NCBI GenBank assembly: GCA_937907685.1
Contig: CALCXF010000020.1
Location: 1 to 60,187, forward strand
DNA: 60,187 nt
DNA from: an uncultured Nostocoides sp.
GTDB lineage: Bacteria > Actinomycetota > Actinomycetes > Actinomycetales > Dermatophilaceae
Direction of reading: 5' to 3'
A program made the position numbers and the translations under genes. Every line of letters starts with the position of its first letter. The stretch's first letter is position 1. The notes beneath the pieces were generated by a model. The model had not been told where the DNA came from and searched no databases. It saw only the letters and a program-made list of their open reading frames with translations. This document shows positions 22,770 to 31,304 of this stretch, one piece after another.

Positions 22770-24284
22770 GTGACCCGGACCGACGAGCTGCGTGCACGCC
22801 TGCTCGGGCACCGGCCGACGGACCGGCTTTGGGGGTGGTTGGGACCGGCTGCCATCGCCGTCGTGGGTGGCGTGCTCCGGTTCTGGAACCTGGATCGGCC
22901 GCACGCCCTGGTCTTCGACGAGACGTACTACGTCAAGCAGGGGTACTCGCTGCTCCGCTTCGGGGTCGAGATGCGGGTGTTGGACTCGCTGAAGAAGCCC
23001 GACGACGCCTTCACCGGTGGCAACCCGAACGTCTTCTCCACGGTCAACGGCGACATGGTCGTCCACCCGCCCGTCGGCAAGTGGGTGATCGCCGCCGGGG
23101 AGGGCCTGCTCGGCGTCGACTCCGGCTGGGGCTGGCGTTTCTCGGTCGCCCTCCTCGGCACCCTCTCGATCCTCGTCGTGGGCCGAGCGGCCAGGCGGAT
23201 GTTCGGGTCGACGGCGCTCGGGTGCGTGGCGGCGTTCCTCATCGCCTTCGAGGGCTCGCACTTCGTCATGTCGCGCACGGGGATCCTCGACCTCGTCGTC
23301 ATGTTCTTCGCCCTGTGCGGGTTCGCGGCGCTGCTCGTCGACCGCGACCGGAGCCGGGAGATCCTCGCCGTGAAGGTCGGGGCCCTGCCCCGTGGCACCT
23401 GGCCCCAGGGGGGCGGACCCTGGCTCGGCTGGCGGCCGTGGCGCTGGGCGGCTGGTCTCTCGCTGGGGCTGTGCACCGGGACCAAGTGGTCGGGGCTGTT
23501 CTTCGTCGCAGCGTTCGGCCTGCTGACGGTCTGGTGGGACATGGGGGCCCGGCGGGCGGCCGGCATCCGGCGCTGGGGGCAGGGGAGCCTCCTCATGGAC
23601 GGCCCCTGGGCGGCGCTCGCCCTCGTCGGGACCACCGTGGTGGTCTACGTCCTGTCGTGGACGGGCTGGTTCCTCACGGACATCTCACGGACGTCGGCTA
23701 CCACCGCCGGTGGCACACCTTCCATCCCGGCGAGGGGGTCCAGTGGCTGCCTCCGGTCCTGCGCAACTGGGTCGTCTACCACCAGGACGCGTACCGGTTC
23801 AACACCACGCTCGAGACGCCGCATCCCTATGAGTCGAACCCGTGGTCCTGGCTCGTGCAGACCCGGCCCACGTCCTTCTACTACGAGGGGGTGGCCCGGG
23901 GCGAGGACGGCTGCACCGTCGAGCAGTGCTCCCAGGCGATCAACCCCATCGGCACGGTCACGCTGTGGTGGGTGGCCGTGCTCGCGCTGCTCGTCGTCGC
24001 CTGGTGGTGGCTGGTGCGCCGCGACTGGCGGGCGGGTGCCATCGTTCACCTTCTACGCGGTCGCGTTCGAGCCGTGGGTCGTGCTGGCCGTCACCTTCGT
24101 CCTCGGGCTCTGGGTGGGCCGTCGCGAGGACGACCCGGAGCGGTGGCGACGCCGGTGGCTCGTCGTGGGGGGATACCTCGTGCTGACACTGGCGCTCTTC
24201 GCGTTCTTCCACCCTGTCTACGTCGCCGAGACCATCCCGTACGACCAGTGGCGCTGGCGGATGTGGTTCCCGAGCTGGATCTGA
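22770..24284 (+). CDS. pmt: Dolichyl-phosphate-mannose--protein mannosyltransferase, GT39 (two frame breaks)
   Basis: A polytopic GT39 enzyme that moves mannose from polyprenyl-phosphate-mannose to exported proteins. The N-terminal loop FDETYYVK carries the Asp-Glu pair and is followed by FEGSHFVMSRTGILDLV. The frame breaks at an 11-bp tandem duplication (23673-23694); removing one copy gives WFLTDVGYHRRWHTF. It breaks again near 24044 (ATCGTTCACC), where one extra base separates RDWRAGAI from FTFYAVAFEPWVV. With both corrected the protein has about 500 residues and ends PYDQWRWRMWFPSWI, as in Rv1002c-type proteins. Divergent from rsmI. Confidence 0.86.
   Translation: MTRTDELRARLLGHRPTDRLWGWLGPAAIAVVGGVLRFWNLDRPHALVFDETYYVKQGYSLLRFGVEMRVLDSLKKPDDAFTGGNPNVFSTVNGDMVVHPPVGKWVIAAGEGLLGVDSGWGWRFSVALLGTLSILVVGRAARRMFGSTALGCVAAFLIAFEGSHFVMSRTGILDLVVMFFALCGFAALLVDRDRSREILAVKVGALPRGTWPQGGGPWLGWRPWRWAAGLSLGLCTGTKWSGLFFVAAFGLLTVWWDMGARRAAGIRRWGQGSLLMDGPWAALALVGTTVVVYVLSWTGWFLTDISRTSATTAGGTPSIPARGSSGCLRSCATGSSTTRTRTGSTPRSRRRIPMSRTRGPGSCRPGPRPSTTRGWPGARTAAPSSSAPRRSTPSARSRCGGWPCSRCSSSPGGGWCAATGGRVPSFTFYAVAFEPWVVLAVTFVLGLWVGRREDDPERWRRRWLVVGGYLVLTLALFAFFHPVYVAETIPYDQWRWRMWFPSWI
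23673..23694 (+). repeat. 11-bp tandem duplication in pmt
   Basis: CTCACGGACAT followed by CTCACGGACGT, one mismatch. The 11-bp shift explains the first pmt frame break. Confidence 0.85.
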
Positions 24285-24290
24285 GCCGGA

Positions 24291-24308
24291 GGCCCGCCAC
24301 GGCGGGGC
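24291..24308 (+). terminator. Possible hairpin after pmt
   Basis: CCCGC-CACG-GCGGG lies just after the pmt stop; a short GC stem without T tract. Weak evidence. Confidence 0.35.
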
Positions 24309-24345
24309 GCGCAGGGCTGTCGGTGGGCGTCGGTAGGTTTCGGGC

Positions 24346-27300
24346 ATGTTCCTCCTCGGCGACGACCGTCGGCTCGTTCTGAGCGCGAGCGACCTGCTGC
24401 GCACGGCCGCAGGGTGCGAGTTCGCGCTCGTCCGCGAGCTCGACGTCGCCCTCGGTCGGGCGTCGCGCCTGGAGGTGCCGGACGACCCCATGGCCGCCCG
24501 GGTGATCGAGCTGGGCAACGAGCACGAGCAGGCCGAGCTGCGCCGGCTCGTCGCGGAGCACCGTGGTCGGGTCGTGCAGTTCGGCCGGCCGGGGTACAGC
24601 CGCCTCGAGCTGGAACGAGCCCACGCCGAGACGATCGACGCGCTGCACTCCGACGCCGAGGTCGTCTACCAGGCGACGTTCTTCGACGGCGGGTTCGTCG
24701 GTCACGCCGACTTCCTCGAGCGCACCGCGGAGGGCTGGCTCGTCAGCGACACCAAGCTCGCGCGCACGGCGAGCGTTCCCGCCCTGCTCCAGATCGCCGC
24801 GTATGCCGCGCTGCTGAGGTCCGCGGGAGTTCCCACCGCGCCGGTGGCACGCCTCGTCGTCGGCAGCGGCGACGCTCGCGACTACGCGCTCGACGACATC
24901 CTGCCGGTCTACTGGTCGCGCCGGGCGCGACTCGACGCCCTCCTCGCCGACCACGGACGGTCCGTGGGAGCGGCGACGTGGGGCGACCCCCGCTGGCTGG
25001 CCTGCGGTCGGTGCGAGGCGTGCGAGCCCGAGGTCGAGGCCGCCCGCGACCTCCTCCTCGTCGCCGGGATGCGTGGGCCGACGCGCCGGCGCCTGCTCGA
25101 CGTGGGCGTCGGGACGGTGGAGCAGCTCGCCCTCCGCACCGACCCGGTGCCCGACGTGCGCGAGGCGACCCTCACCCGCCTGCGGGAGCAGGCGCGCCTC
25201 CAGCTCGAGCAGGAGGCGGACGGCGTCGTGCGGTCCGAGGTCATCAATGCCGACCCTCTCCTCCGGCTTCCGCGGACGAGCGCCGGTGACGTCTTCTTCG
25301 ACTTCGAGGGCGACCCCCTGTGGCACGAGCGCGGATCGGGCACCTGGGGCCTGGAATACCTCTTCGGCATCGTCGAGGTCGACACCGGTGAGCCGGTGTT
25401 CCGCAGCTTCTGGGCGCACGGCCGGGACGAGGAGCGCCAGGCGCTTCTCGACTTCGTCGCCTGGCTCGAGGCTCGGCGACGGCGCTGGCCCGATCTGCAC
25501 GTCTACCACTACGCGCCCTACGAGACGTCCGCACTCCTCCGGCTGGCCGCACGCCATGGCGTCTGCGAGGACGAGGTGGACCAGCTGCTGCGGGACGGGG
25601 TCTTCGTCGACCTCTACGCGGTCGTCCGATCCGCGGTCCGGGTCTCCCAGCGCTCCTACTCGATCAAGAAGCTGGAGCCCCTGTACATGGCGGCTCGCGA
25701 CGCTGCCGTGACCAACGCCGCCGACTCGATCGTCGTCTACCACCAGTTCATGGCGGCCCGCGTCGCCGAACGGGCCGACGATGCGGCGCGACTGCTCGCC
25801 GAGATCGCCGCCTACAACCGCGACGACTGCATCTCGACATGGCGGCTCCGCGAGTGGTTGCTCGGTCAGGGCGCGGCGGTGCGGCCCGTCGCTGCCGACG
25901 CCCTGACGTCGGCGCCGGTGGAGGCGCTGCCCGCCCAGACGCCCTCTGACCAGCGGCTCGCGCTCATGCGTCTGGAGTCCCTCCTGCGCGAGCGCCTCAG
26001 GGATGTCAAGCCGCATCAGCGCACGGCCGAGCAGCAGGCCGTGGCCCTCGTCGCGTCCTCCGTCCTGTTCCACGCCCGAGAGGACAAGCCGGTGTGGCAG
26101 GCCCACTTCGAGCGGCTCCGAACACCGGTCGGGAGCTGGCGGTCGGCGGAGGGCGTCTTCCTCGTCGAGTCCGGGGAGGTGGTGGAGGACTGGCACAGGG
26201 ACACGCCGCGCCAGCGGCCGCGTCGCACCCTGAGGCTGCACGGCGAGCCGATGCGCGGCGTCCCGGCCGGCCCGGGCGACGAGGTGAGCGTCGTCTACTG
26301 CGACCCGCCGCCGCTCGGCGTCACGACGCTGCCCGGGCACTGCAATGCCAGGTCCTCCGCAACGGTGTCCATCGTCGAGGTCACCGACCGGCTCTCCCCG
26401 AACGGCCGGCTCCACCAGAGCCTGCTCGTGGAGGAGCTGCAGCCGAAGGAGGGCGACGGGCACCTCGACCTGCCCGCTGCCCTCGTGCCGTCCCGGATCC
26501 TCAGCACCCGACCGATCGACAACGCCCTGGCCGAGGTGGCACAGCAGGTGGTGGACGGCGGTGACGTCCTGCCCAGGACCTCCGGGATCGAGCTCCTCCT
26601 CCGCCGCCCGCCGCGGCTGCGCACCGGCGCCCCCCTCCCGGTCGTGCGGACCGGCCCCACCCGGCACATCGACGCGATCACGACCGCCCTCCTCGAGAGC
26701 GACGACTCCTACCTCGCCGTGCAGGGACCACCCGGGACCGGGAAGACCTACGTCGGCTCCCGCGTCATCGCCCGGCTGGTCCTCGATCACGGGTGGCGTG
26801 TCGGAGTGACCTCGCAGGGGCACAAGGCGGTCGAGAACGTCCTGCGGGCCGTCGTGGCAGCGGGAGTGCCGCCCGAGCAGGTGGGGAAGGCGACCAAGGA
26901 CACCGTCGACCCCTGCTGGACGTCGCTGCGCCACGCCGACGACCTCGCAGCCTTCGCGGCCGGCCACCGCGACGCGGACCACGGGTACGTCGTCGGCGGC
27001 ACGGCCTGGGACCTCACCAACACCCAGCGCGTCGAGCGGGGACAGCTGGACCTCGTCGTCGTCGACGAGGCAGGACAGTTCTCGCTCGCCAAGACGCTGG
27101 CCTGTTCGGTCGCCGGTGCCCGACTGCTCCTGCTCGGGGACCCCCAGCAGCTTCCGCAGGTGTCCCAGGGCACCCACCCCGACCCGGTCGACGCGTCCGC
27201 CCTGGGCTGGCTCATCGGGGACGACCCGGTGCTCCCCGCCGAGCTCGGGTACTTCCTCGAGACGACCTGGCGGATGCACCCTGCGCTCACCGCACCCGTG

Positions 27301-27924
27301 TCGCGCCTCTCGTATGCCGGCCAGCTGCGGTCCGAGGAGGCGGTGACCTCACTCCGGCGCCTCGACGGCGTCGATCCGGGGTTGCACGTGCGGCTCGTCG
27401 AACATCGCGAGAACTCCACGTGGTCACCGGAGGAGGCTGAGGCCGTGCTCGACGTGATCCACGACGTGCTCGGCCGGACGTGGGATGACCCATCGGAACG
27501 GGACGACGTCGGCCGGGCGGTGGGTCCGCGACCACTCGGCCAGACCGACATCCTCGTCATCACTCCCTACAACGCCCAGGTCGGCACGCTCCGCCGGTCC
27601 CTCGACGACGCGGGCCTGACCGAGGTGGCCGTGGGGACCGTCGACAAGTTCCAGGGCCAGGAGGCACCGGTGGCGATCCTGTCGATGGCGGCCTCCGCAC
27701 CCGCGGACGTCTCCCGGGGCATGGGCTTCCTCCTCGACCGGCATCGCCTCAACGTGGCGGTGTCGCGCGGGCAGCACTGCGCGTTCCTCGTCCGCTCGGC
27801 GGTGCTCACCGACTTCGCCCCGCGCACGCCGGACGAGCTCATCGCGCTCGGCGCGTTCCTCGGGCTGTGCGCGAGCGCCGTCACGACCGAGCTCGTCGGC
27901 AGCCTCGAGCCCGTGCCGGCCTGA
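24346..27924 (+). CDS. TM0106-family RecB-like nuclease / superfamily 1 helicase
   Basis: A 1192-residue multidomain DNA-processing protein. Residues about 1-240 resemble a RecB/Cas4-type nuclease: GHADFLERTAEGWLVSDTK near 120 and a Cys cluster CGRCEACEPE near 220, which may hold an iron-sulfur centre. Residues about 310-510 start with DVFFDFEGDPLW, an RNase H-like (YprB-type) exonuclease. Residues about 780-1180 are a Dna2/UPF1-like SF1 helicase: GPPGTGKT (Walker A), VVVDEAGQFSLAK (Walker B), GDPQQLPQV, TVDKFQGQE and NVAVSRGQH. The ATG at 24346 is near a GGGC-rich leader. Stand-alone gene; likely replication or repair. Confidence 0.85.
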   Translation: MFLLGDDRRLVLSASDLLRTAAGCEFALVRELDVALGRASRLEVPDDPMAARVIELGNEHEQAELRRLVAEHRGRVVQFGRPGYSRLELERAHAETIDALHSDAEVVYQATFFDGGFVGHADFLERTAEGWLVSDTKLARTASVPALLQIAAYAALLRSAGVPTAPVARLVVGSGDARDYALDDILPVYWSRRARLDALLADHGRSVGAATWGDPRWLACGRCEACEPEVEAARDLLLVAGMRGPTRRRLLDVGVGTVEQLALRTDPVPDVREATLTRLREQARLQLEQEADGVVRSEVINADPLLRLPRTSAGDVFFDFEGDPLWHERGSGTWGLEYLFGIVEVDTGEPVFRSFWAHGRDEERQALLDFVAWLEARRRRWPDLHVYHYAPYETSALLRLAARHGVCEDEVDQLLRDGVFVDLYAVVRSAVRVSQRSYSIKKLEPLYMAARDAAVTNAADSIVVYHQFMAARVAERADDAARLLAEIAAYNRDDCISTWRLREWLLGQGAAVRPVAADALTSAPVEALPAQTPSDQRLALMRLESLLRERLRDVKPHQRTAEQQAVALVASSVLFHAREDKPVWQAHFERLRTPVGSWRSAEGVFLVESGEVVEDWHRDTPRQRPRRTLRLHGEPMRGVPAGPGDEVSVVYCDPPPLGVTTLPGHCNARSSATVSIVEVTDRLSPNGRLHQSLLVEELQPKEGDGHLDLPAALVPSRILSTRPIDNALAEVAQQVVDGGDVLPRTSGIELLLRRPPRLRTGAPLPVVRTGPTRHIDAITTALLESDDSYLAVQGPPGTGKTYVGSRVIARLVLDHGWRVGVTSQGHKAVENVLRAVVAAGVPPEQVGKATKDTVDPCWTSLRHADDLAAFAAGHRDADHGYVVGGTAWDLTNTQRVERGQLDLVVVDEAGQFSLAKTLACSVAGARLLLLGDPQQLPQVSQGTHPDPVDASALGWLIGDDPVLPAELGYFLETTWRMHPALTAPVSRLSYAGQLRSEEAVTSLRRLDGVDPGLHVRLVEHRENSTWSPEEAEAVLDVIHDVLGRTWDDPSERDDVGRAVGPRPLGQTDILVITPYNAQVGTLRRSLDDAGLTEVAVGTVDKFQGQEAPVAILSMAASAPADVSRGMGFLLDRHRLNVAVSRGQHCAFLVRSAVLTDFAPRTPDELIALGAFLGLCASAVTTELVGSLEPVPA

Positions 27925-28016
27925 CGGGGGGGCACCGCTCGCCCCGTTGCCGACTCCAGCGCATCGAGGTCGCGCTCGGCGTGGTCGGCGCCACGACACC
28001 ACGGCGTCGTCGCGGC

Positions 28017-30575
28017 CTACACCTCGAGGGGTCGCGCCGAGATAGGGTCGACGGCCTCGTCGCCGAGCTCCCTGCGATGGCCCAGGCGTTCCAGCCAGCG
28101 CACCAGCTGCGCATGGACGCTGTCCGCTCCGCGGAGGCGACCACGGTCGTCGAGGAGCTCCTCGTCGACCGGCCAGTCCGCCGGGTACACGAGGAGCGGT
28201 CGGGTCTGCCACCCGCCCATGCCGCCGTGGCAGCCGACGAGCTCCTCGAACGCCGCCACCTCGTCGAGCACCGGGTCGTAGAGCGAGTTGAGGTAGATGT
28301 CGGGGGCGTTGACGAACGACGCCGCTCGCAGGAAGTCCGACGGCGCGTCCGGGCCGAACGGCCCGAGGGGATCCACGCCCACGACCTCCCCGGTCGTGAG
28401 CTGGTGGGTGCCGTCCCTGCCGAGGGCCACCGGCCCGGCATCCGTCATGACGACGAGGAAGCCGACGCCAGGGTGGGCGGCCAGCGCCGCGAGGAGGCCC
28501 GGATGCAGCCGCTCGATGTCCACGGCGGACAGTCGGTCGGCGTGGCGGCTGAACCACACGCCACCGAGGTTGCCGGAACCCACGACCGTGAGCTCGGCCG
28601 GTTCCTCGCTGGGCCCAGTGGTGTCCCGGACGACGCCGGAGGGGCCCACCGGAGCCTCCGGGTCACGGTCGGCGATCGCCCGTCGGGTGATCCGACCGGA
28701 CACCGAGGCCTGCCGGGACAGCTGGCCCAGCAACAGGTTCACCGGGCCCCACGCCTCGACCTCACCCGTCGCCGCGGTGAGCGTCGCCGGCCCGGCCATC
28801 TGCTCGGTGAGGTACTCCTCGAGGGAGTGACCGTAGCGCTGCCGGAAGGTCGCACCCTGGCTCTGCCCGTGGTCGGAGACGAGGACGACGTGGTAGGGCC
28901 GAGGGGTGATGCCGGCGGTGACGACCTGCTCGATGCTCCGGACGACGTCGTCGAGTCCGTAGAGGGCGGCCAGCGACTCCGCACGCGTGACGCCCGCGTG
29001 GTGGGCGATCTCGTCGTAGTCGACGAAGTCCACGTAGACGGACTTGGCGCCGCGCATCATCGCCTCGACGACGAGCGCCACGTTGAGGTCCCGCAGGAAC
29101 ACGTTCGTGACGGCTCGCAGCGCGACGTACGACCCACCTCGGTGGATTCGCGGCTCCACGCCCCGCCGGGCCTGTCGGCGGGCCTGGAAGATTTCCTTGG
29201 CCATCTCGCCGAGAGTGAGGATGACCGCCCGCAGGATGCCGGCCGGGTGGGTGAAGAAGGCGGCATACGACTGCGAGGGGCCGAGCCCACGCCGGCCCTC
29301 CTTCAGCCCGCTCATCGTCAGCAGGGACGTGGGCGCGTCCCCCGAGAACAGGTTCGAGATGCTGACGCCCTGGTCGACGAGGAGACCCCGCCCCGTGCTG
29401 ATGCGCGACTCGATGAGGGCGGCGTCCTCGGGCTTGTTGGCCACCACGAGCCGCCCGAGCTCCCGGTCGAACCACCGGAAGGCGGGGATGCCGTCGTTGC
29501 TGCCGTGGAGCAGCCCGGCCTGGCTCACGGGGGTCGTGGACGGGACGCGGGCCGTCCACTCCCGCCAGGTGTGGGAGCCGGATCTGATCCACCGGCTGAT
29601 GGTGGGGATGTTGCCCGCCCGGATCTCGTTCTCGAGCAGTGGTGCGGGAACCCCGTCGAGCTGGACGAAGATCACTCCCGGCACCTCCGAGTGCGGCATG
29701 TGCTCCCCCTTGGCGCCCATGCGCATCGCGTGCACCGTGAGGTAGTCGCGCCCGTTGATGCTGAAGGCCCAGGTGATGAGCGTCATCACCAGCGCGTAGA
29801 CCCACGCTGCCGCCACGACGGTGAGCACCGAGGAGACGACGACCCCGGGAGCCAGGTACAGACCCACGCCCAGCACGGCGGCGTTCGCGAAGAGAGCGAG
29901 CAGCACCGCCCCGATCCAGCCGAAGAGCAGCGCCACCCTGAGGAACACCGGCTGGAGGAGCCATCCGGCGAGCGAGATCATCAGGACGGCGACGAGGAGC
30001 GCACCAGGGGCACTCGTCGAGATCCCCGGGGTGAGGAACACCGTGCCGCCGAGGACCACGAGGCGGAGAAGGAAGTCGACGACGCGGGCGCCCGACGGTT
30101 CGAGGGACGACGCGTCGGTGGCGTCCAGCGTTCCGGCGAGCGCTCGCTCGCGCCCCTCGTCGAACCACGCCGACGACGACCTGTTCCAGACGAGGAAGGT
30201 CAGCACGACGGCGAAGGCGAGGCCGACGTAGCTCGCGGTCCTTCGCGCACCGTCGTCGCCGAGGACCAACGCCGGCACCTGCTGCGCCACGAGCATGAGG
30301 GTGAGGACGAACCGCGCGCCGTTGCGTCGCCGCGCCAGCTGGACCGCGATGATCGCGTGGAGGACACCGAGGGCAAGGAGCGCGACACCGAGGACACGGG
30401 TCACCCTCGTCGACTCCTCCGGAGAGAGGCCCGGCACGGAGGCCCCCTCGGCGGCGTCGACGAGGACCATGGTGCCGGCGACGACGTCGAGCACGGCGAC
30501 CACCGCAGTGAGCGCGACGACGACCGTGACGCCAAGGGGTCGGCCGCCGGCCGCACGCGTGCTCATGCGCGTCAT
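28017..30575 (-). CDS. Membrane-anchored phosphodiesterase/alkaline-phosphatase-superfamily protein
   Basis: About 852 residues. The N-terminal third holds roughly eight hydrophobic segments; the rest is an extracytoplasmic-type phosphodiesterase domain. Metal and nucleophile motifs of type I phosphodiesterases are visible: VIFVQLDGVP, then a Thr in VPSTTPVSQ, DFVDYDEIAHHAG, and VSDHGQSQG. The substrate cannot be read; candidates are nucleotides or lipid-linked phosphates. The ATG at 30575 is preferred over that at 30566; both lack strong ribosome-binding sites. Divergent from csoR, about 130 bp apart. Confidence 0.78.
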   Translation of the reverse strand: MTRMSTRAAGGRPLGVTVVVALTAVVAVLDVVAGTMVLVDAAEGASVPGLSPEESTRVTRVLGVALLALGVLHAIIAVQLARRRNGARFVLTLMLVAQQVPALVLGDDGARRTASYVGLAFAVVLTFLVWNRSSSAWFDEGRERALAGTLDATDASSLEPSGARVVDFLLRLVVLGGTVFLTPGISTSAPGALLVAVLMISLAGWLLQPVFLRVALLFGWIGAVLLALFANAAVLGVGLYLAPGVVVSSVLTVVAAAWVYALVMTLITWAFSINGRDYLTVHAMRMGAKGEHMPHSEVPGVIFVQLDGVPAPLLENEIRAGNIPTISRWIRSGSHTWREWTARVPSTTPVSQAGLLHGSNDGIPAFRWFDRELGRLVVANKPEDAALIESRISTGRGLLVDQGVSISNLFSGDAPTSLLTMSGLKEGRRGLGPSQSYAAFFTHPAGILRAVILTLGEMAKEIFQARRQARRGVEPRIHRGGSYVALRAVTNVFLRDLNVALVVEAMMRGAKSVYVDFVDYDEIAHHAGVTRAESLAALYGLDDVVRSIEQVVTAGITPRPYHVVLVSDHGQSQGATFRQRYGHSLEEYLTEQMAGPATLTAATGEVEAWGPVNLLLGQLSRQASVSGRITRRAIADRDPEAPVGPSGVVRDTTGPSEEPAELTVVGSGNLGGVWFSRHADRLSAVDIERLHPGLLAALAAHPGVGFLVVMTDAGPVALGRDGTHQLTTGEVVGVDPLGPFGPDAPSDFLRAASFVNAPDIYLNSLYDPVLDEVAAFEELVGCHGGMGGWQTRPLLVYPADWPVDEELLDDRGRLRGADSVHAQLVRWLERLGHRRELGDEAVDPISARPLEV

Positions 30576-30661
30576 GGTCCCGCGCACGAGGTCGTGGACG
30601 CCACACCCCTTCAGGGTGACGTGAGGCACGGCCGGCGCCTCGGTGCCCACCTGTCCTGTGC

Positions 30662-30682
30662 TATACACCCTGGGGGTATACT
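30662..30682 (+). promoter_or_regulatory. CsoR operator overlapping the csoR-copZ-copA -10 box
   Basis: TATACACCCTGGGGGTATA (30662-30680) is a 19-bp dyad with one mismatch, the G/C-run-centred form bound by actinobacterial copper sensor CsoR. Its right arm runs into TATACT (30677-30682), a good -10 box, so bound CsoR would block RNA polymerase. It lies 23 bp before csoR, whose start has GAGGAG upstream. Confidence 0.8.
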
Positions 30683-30705
30683 CGTGGCACCAGTGAGGAG
30701 ACACC

Positions 30706-31023
30706 ATGACCGAACACGACGTGCGCGACGCCCATGCCTCGCGGGTGCCCGGCTACATCGACGCCAAGGACGCGCAGCTGAAGCGGCTGCGCCGCATCGA
30801 GGGGCAGGTCCGGGGGCTGCAGCGGATGGTCGAGTCCGAGGCGTACTGCATCGACATCCTCACCCAGGTCTCCGCGGCGACCAAGGCGTTGGAGGCAGTC
30901 GCGCTCGGGCTGCTCGACGACCACCTGCGCCACTGCGTGGCGGACGCCGCGGGCGACCCCGTGCACCTCGACGCGAAGGTCACCGAAGCCTCCGCCGCCA
31001 TCGCCCGGCTCGTCCGGTCCTGA
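30706..31023 (+). CDS. csoR: Copper-sensing transcriptional repressor CsoR
   Basis: A 105-residue four-helix repressor that leaves DNA when it binds Cu(I). The family opener LKRLRRIEGQVRGLQRMV is at residues 25-42. The Cu(I) ligands are present: Cys in EAYCIDI (about 48), then His and Cys in DHLRHCV (about 74 and 77). The ATG at 30706 follows AGGAG. First gene of csoR-copZ-copA; the operator upstream indicates autoregulation. Confidence 0.95.
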   Translation: MTEHDVRDAHASRVPGYIDAKDAQLKRLRRIEGQVRGLQRMVESEAYCIDILTQVSAATKALEAVALGLLDDHLRHCVADAAGDPVHLDAKVTEASAAIARLVRS

Positions 31024-31051
31024 CCCTTCACCACCCCAAGGAGAACCGACC

Positions 31052-31273
31052 ATGAACTCCCAGACCTACCCCGTCACCGGCCTCACCTGTGAGCACTGCG
31101 TGCAGGCGATCAGCAGCGAGATCCGCGGGATACCGGGGGTGACCGACGTGGCCGTCAACCTCGTCGCCGGCGGCACCTCCCAGCTGACCGTCGACAGCGA
31201 CGCCCCCCTCAGCGAGACGGCGGTCGCGGCAGCTCTCGACGAGGCCGGCGACTACCACCTCACCTCCCGCTGA
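31052..31273 (+). CDS. copZ: Copper chaperone, CopZ-like heavy-metal-associated protein
   Basis: A 73-residue ferredoxin-like HMA domain that carries Cu(I) in the cytoplasm and hands it to CopA. The metal site is GLTCEHC (Cys13 and Cys16). AAGGAG lies just upstream of the ATG. It starts 28 bp after csoR and precedes copA by 31 bp. Confidence 0.93.
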   Translation: MNSQTYPVTGLTCEHCVQAISSEIRGIPGVTDVAVNLVAGGTSQLTVDSDAPLSETAVAAALDEAGDYHLTSR

Positions 31274-31304
31274 CCACCGCTGAAGACCACAGGGAGCTGG
31301 CGTC